A stretch of 26,251 nucleotides of DNA, from positions 1 through 26,251 of the forward strand of contig CAYUVA010000003.1 of NCBI GenBank assembly GCA_964448115.1, given 5' to 3'. This document shows, piece after piece, positions 24,877 through 26,251 of the stretch. The translations under genes were made by a program, and so were the position numbers. The notes beneath the pieces were generated by a model, which ran no database searches, was not told the origin of the DNA, and worked only from the letters and a program-made list of their open reading frames with translations. Within the stretch, counting starts at the first letter, position 1; the number at the start of each line of letters is the position of its first letter. Source of the DNA: CAYUVA01 sp964448115 [NCBI: uncultured bacterium]. GTDB lineage: Bacteria; CAYUVA01.

Positions 24877-25980
24877 TTAAGCAACTATCGAACTGAAAAG
24901 ATTAAATTTTGTGTCATAGAATGCCAATCCTACTCCGGTATTATTCTGCACCATGGACCCTGCTATATGCAGGTCAACATCTCCAGTCTGTATGGCAGCA
25001 AACTGGTTAGGGCAATTATTCCCTTGTACAAGGCAGTTTTCTAAAACAAGGTTGCCCTTTCTGCTTAGGATCGCGCTCCCACGACCAGTGGCATAGTTGT
25101 TGTTGATGACACAGTTATTCATACTCAGGTTATCGTAATAAGTAGTTAAGCCTATGCCTCCCCCATGCCCCAGGTGTCCGTACTTGCTATTGCAGACATT
25201 ATTCGTGATATCCGAGTTATTGAACAGCAATCTAGAACTGCTACTCCAGACGCCACCGCCAATTAATTCATAGCTGCTCAACGCGACATTTTCGGTGATA
25301 ATTGAATGTTTGACCTCAAGATCATCGCAATCATCAAACCGGATTCCGGCACCACCCCTACCTTTATTTTGCCGAAATGTTGTATATAAAATAGTGCCAC
25401 TTACATTGCAAAATAATGCTCCAGTATTGTTTGATATATCAACTGTTCCGTTATTCTCGATTAGCGATTGAACCAAGGCTAATCTGATATTATCCATATT
25501 CAATCCCTGTTCTCTACACTTGGATATTGTAGTATTTTTAATAAGTAAATTAGTGTATCTGTTTTTTACTCCAGTGATTGCATATTCGATGTCGCAATAG
25601 ATGAGTACACAGCCATCAAGATAATTGTAACTACTATCCCAGGACGAATCGGTAGCAGAGCTAAAATACAACTGCTTCCAGAAACCAGGACCAGGATTCT
25701 CTGAGTTTGCTGTGAAGGTGATATGTTGGCTCTCTGTACCGATGGCTTTGAGTGTGCCATCAATATAGATCTCAACATTGAAGTTTAACTTGACAACAAC
25801 CCCTGGTTGGATGGTAAGGGTTACCCCATCAAGAATTGTCAGGTGATCGGTAACAATCACCGGTGAATCTGCCAAGGTCCAGATCGTGTCGCTATCGATC
25901 TGACCGGAAACATTCAATGCATAACTATTAGTAGTTAGCATTAAGATTACTCCCAATAACAATAAGTTTCTTGCCTTCAT
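24877..25980 (-). CDS. Secreted right-handed beta-helix protein, N-terminal part before in-frame stop
   Basis: The signal peptide is MKARNLLLLGVILMLTTNSYA with cleavage likely after SYA. Then come LTIQPGVVVKL and IDGTLKAIGTESQHITFTA, the usual cap of secreted parallel beta-helix proteins, and many short Asn/Gly-rich coils (NNTG, NNCVINNNY, ENCLVQGNN). The frame ends at TAA 24877-24879 (codon 368), then stays open to 22888, so the original product was about 1030 residues. AGAAGGGG lies about 8 nt before the ATG and a near-consensus promoter precedes it, so transcription and initiation look intact. A 367-residue exported helix could still fold and work; alternatively this is a recent nonsense mutation, a phase-variation event or a sequencing error. 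Likely role: cell-surface or extracellular polysaccharide binding or modification, unproven. Confidence 0.8.
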   Translation of the reverse strand: MKARNLLLLGVILMLTTNSYALNVSGQIDSDTIWTLADSPVIVTDHLTILDGVTLTIQPGVVVKLNFNVEIYIDGTLKAIGTESQHITFTANSENPGPGFWKQLYFSSATDSSWDSSYNYLDGCVLIYCDIEYAITGVKNRYTNLLIKNTTISKCREQGLNMDNIRLALVQSLIENNGTVDISNNTGALFCNVSGTILYTTFRQNKGRGGAGIRFDDCDDLEVKHSIITENVALSSYELIGGGVWSSSSRLLFNNSDITNNVCNSKYGHLGHGGGIGLTTYYDNLSMNNCVINNNYATGRGSAILSRKGNLVLENCLVQGNNCPNQFAAIQTGDVDLHIAGSMVQNNTGVGLAFYDTKFNLFSSIVA

Positions 25981-25988
25981 AATTTTAT

Positions 25989-25996
25989 CCCCTTCT
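25989..25996 (-). promoter_or_regulatory. Shine-Dalgarno of the beta-helix gene
   Basis: AGAAGGGG on the - strand lies about 8 nt upstream of ATG 25980 and supports that start. Confidence 0.65.
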
Positions 25997-26040
25997 TAAG
26001 GTTACTATCTTCAAACACCGTATTATCAACTTATGATAAT

Positions 26041-26069
26041 TTTATAACAAATGATTTTATAGATGTCAA
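26041..26069 (-). promoter_or_regulatory. Near-consensus sigma70 promoter of the beta-helix gene
   Basis: On the - strand, TTGACA (26064-26069) is perfect, the spacer is 17 bp and the -10 is TATAAA (26041-26046, 5 of 6). Very AT-rich sequence upstream could act as an UP element. The +1 would be near 26034, giving a leader of about 54 nt. It begins 11 bp after the stop of the response-regulator gene. Confidence 0.8.
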
Positions 26070-26080
26070 ATAAAATTTAT

Positions 26081-26251
26081 CTACCTCTCCAGCCAGTGGC
26101 CGATGACCTGCTTGACCACTTCCTTGAACTTGGCAAAATCGAGCGGCTTGGTGATGAAGCCGTTGGCGCCTGCCTTGTATGCTGTGGAAGCCTCCAAGGG
26201 GCTATGCTCGCTGGTGAAGACCACAATGGGCATATCATCCAGGGTGCGATC
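26081..26251 (-). CDS. Response regulator receiver domain, C-terminal end (partial)
   Basis: The frame is open to the window edge (26251) and ends in TAG at 26081; the start is outside. The visible 56 residues are the second half of a CheY-like receiver: MPIVVFTSEH with the conserved Thr/Ser, a helix-4 AYKAGANGF, and the conserved Lys in FITKPLDF, followed by a final helix ending HWLER. The stop right after helix 5 means either a single-domain regulator or a receiver at the C-terminus of a larger protein (for example a hybrid histidine kinase). The phospho-acceptor Asp lies outside the window. The IGHWL end resembles Rcp1-like single-domain regulators. Confidence 0.88.
   Translation of the reverse strand, partial: DRTLDDMPIVVFTSEHSPLEASTAYKAGANGFITKPLDFAKFKEVVKQVIGHWLER

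Noticed and set aside
24877-24879. Recoding of TAA as a sense codon
   Set aside because: TAA ends several intact genes in the window (for example era and the GT-C fusion), and TGA and TAG are also used as stops, so the genetic code appears standard.
1-26251. CRISPR arrays, tRNA/rRNA genes, insertion sequences, prophage genes
   Set aside because: I looked in all spacers and found no regular repeat-spacer pattern, no tRNA T-arm motif with a cloverleaf, and no transposase or integrase frame.

Overview
The window is a piece of a bacterial chromosome of moderate GC. All three stop codons are used normally, several starts carry Shine-Dalgarno sequences, and sigma70-type promoters can be read. The housekeeping cluster phoH-pgpH-ybeY-corC-era, yacL, hisC and pyrE mark it as chromosomal. 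A secreted beta-helix protein with Thr/Pro-rich linkers, two GT-C-like membrane proteins and a plasmid-type RepA-like protein on the chromosome suggest an uncultured environmental lineage. I cannot assign a phylum from sequence alone.

Layout. Bases 1-11394 are read on the + strand and 11410-26251 on the - strand; the two halves converge with 15 bp between stop codons. The + half holds: (i) the 3' part of a large protein joining a degenerate MrfA-type helicase/DUF1998 scaffold to a DA1-like HExxH metallopeptidase; (ii) a lone ArsA/GET3-family ATPase; (iii) a likely operon of mtnP, a PfkB-family kinase and a multi-pass GT-C-like membrane protein; (iv) a 413-bp spacer with a possible gene remnant; (v) a 1102-residue GT-C, PA14-like and beta-propeller fusion.

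The - half, in transcription order from the right edge, holds: the end of a response-regulator receiver domain; a strong promoter driving a secreted beta-helix / FN3 / repeat protein that is cut by one in-frame TAA; a RepA-like gene followed closely by pyrE and hisC; yacL (membrane PIN-TRAM protein); and phoH-pgpH-ybeY-corC-era, whose members overlap or lie close together.

How they work together. The phoH...era block combines ribosome and rRNA maturation (YbeY, Era, probably PhoH) with c-di-AMP turnover (PgpH) and a CNNM/CorC-type transporter. mtnP salvages methylthioadenosine, and its PfkB neighbour may handle a related nucleoside or sugar. The most unusual items are the helicase-scaffold/metallopeptidase fusion at the left edge, the in-frame stop in the beta-helix gene, and the chromosomal RepA-like gene next to pyrE with palindromes over its promoter. 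Nothing here is a recognisable complete defence system, CRISPR array, IS element, rRNA or tRNA.
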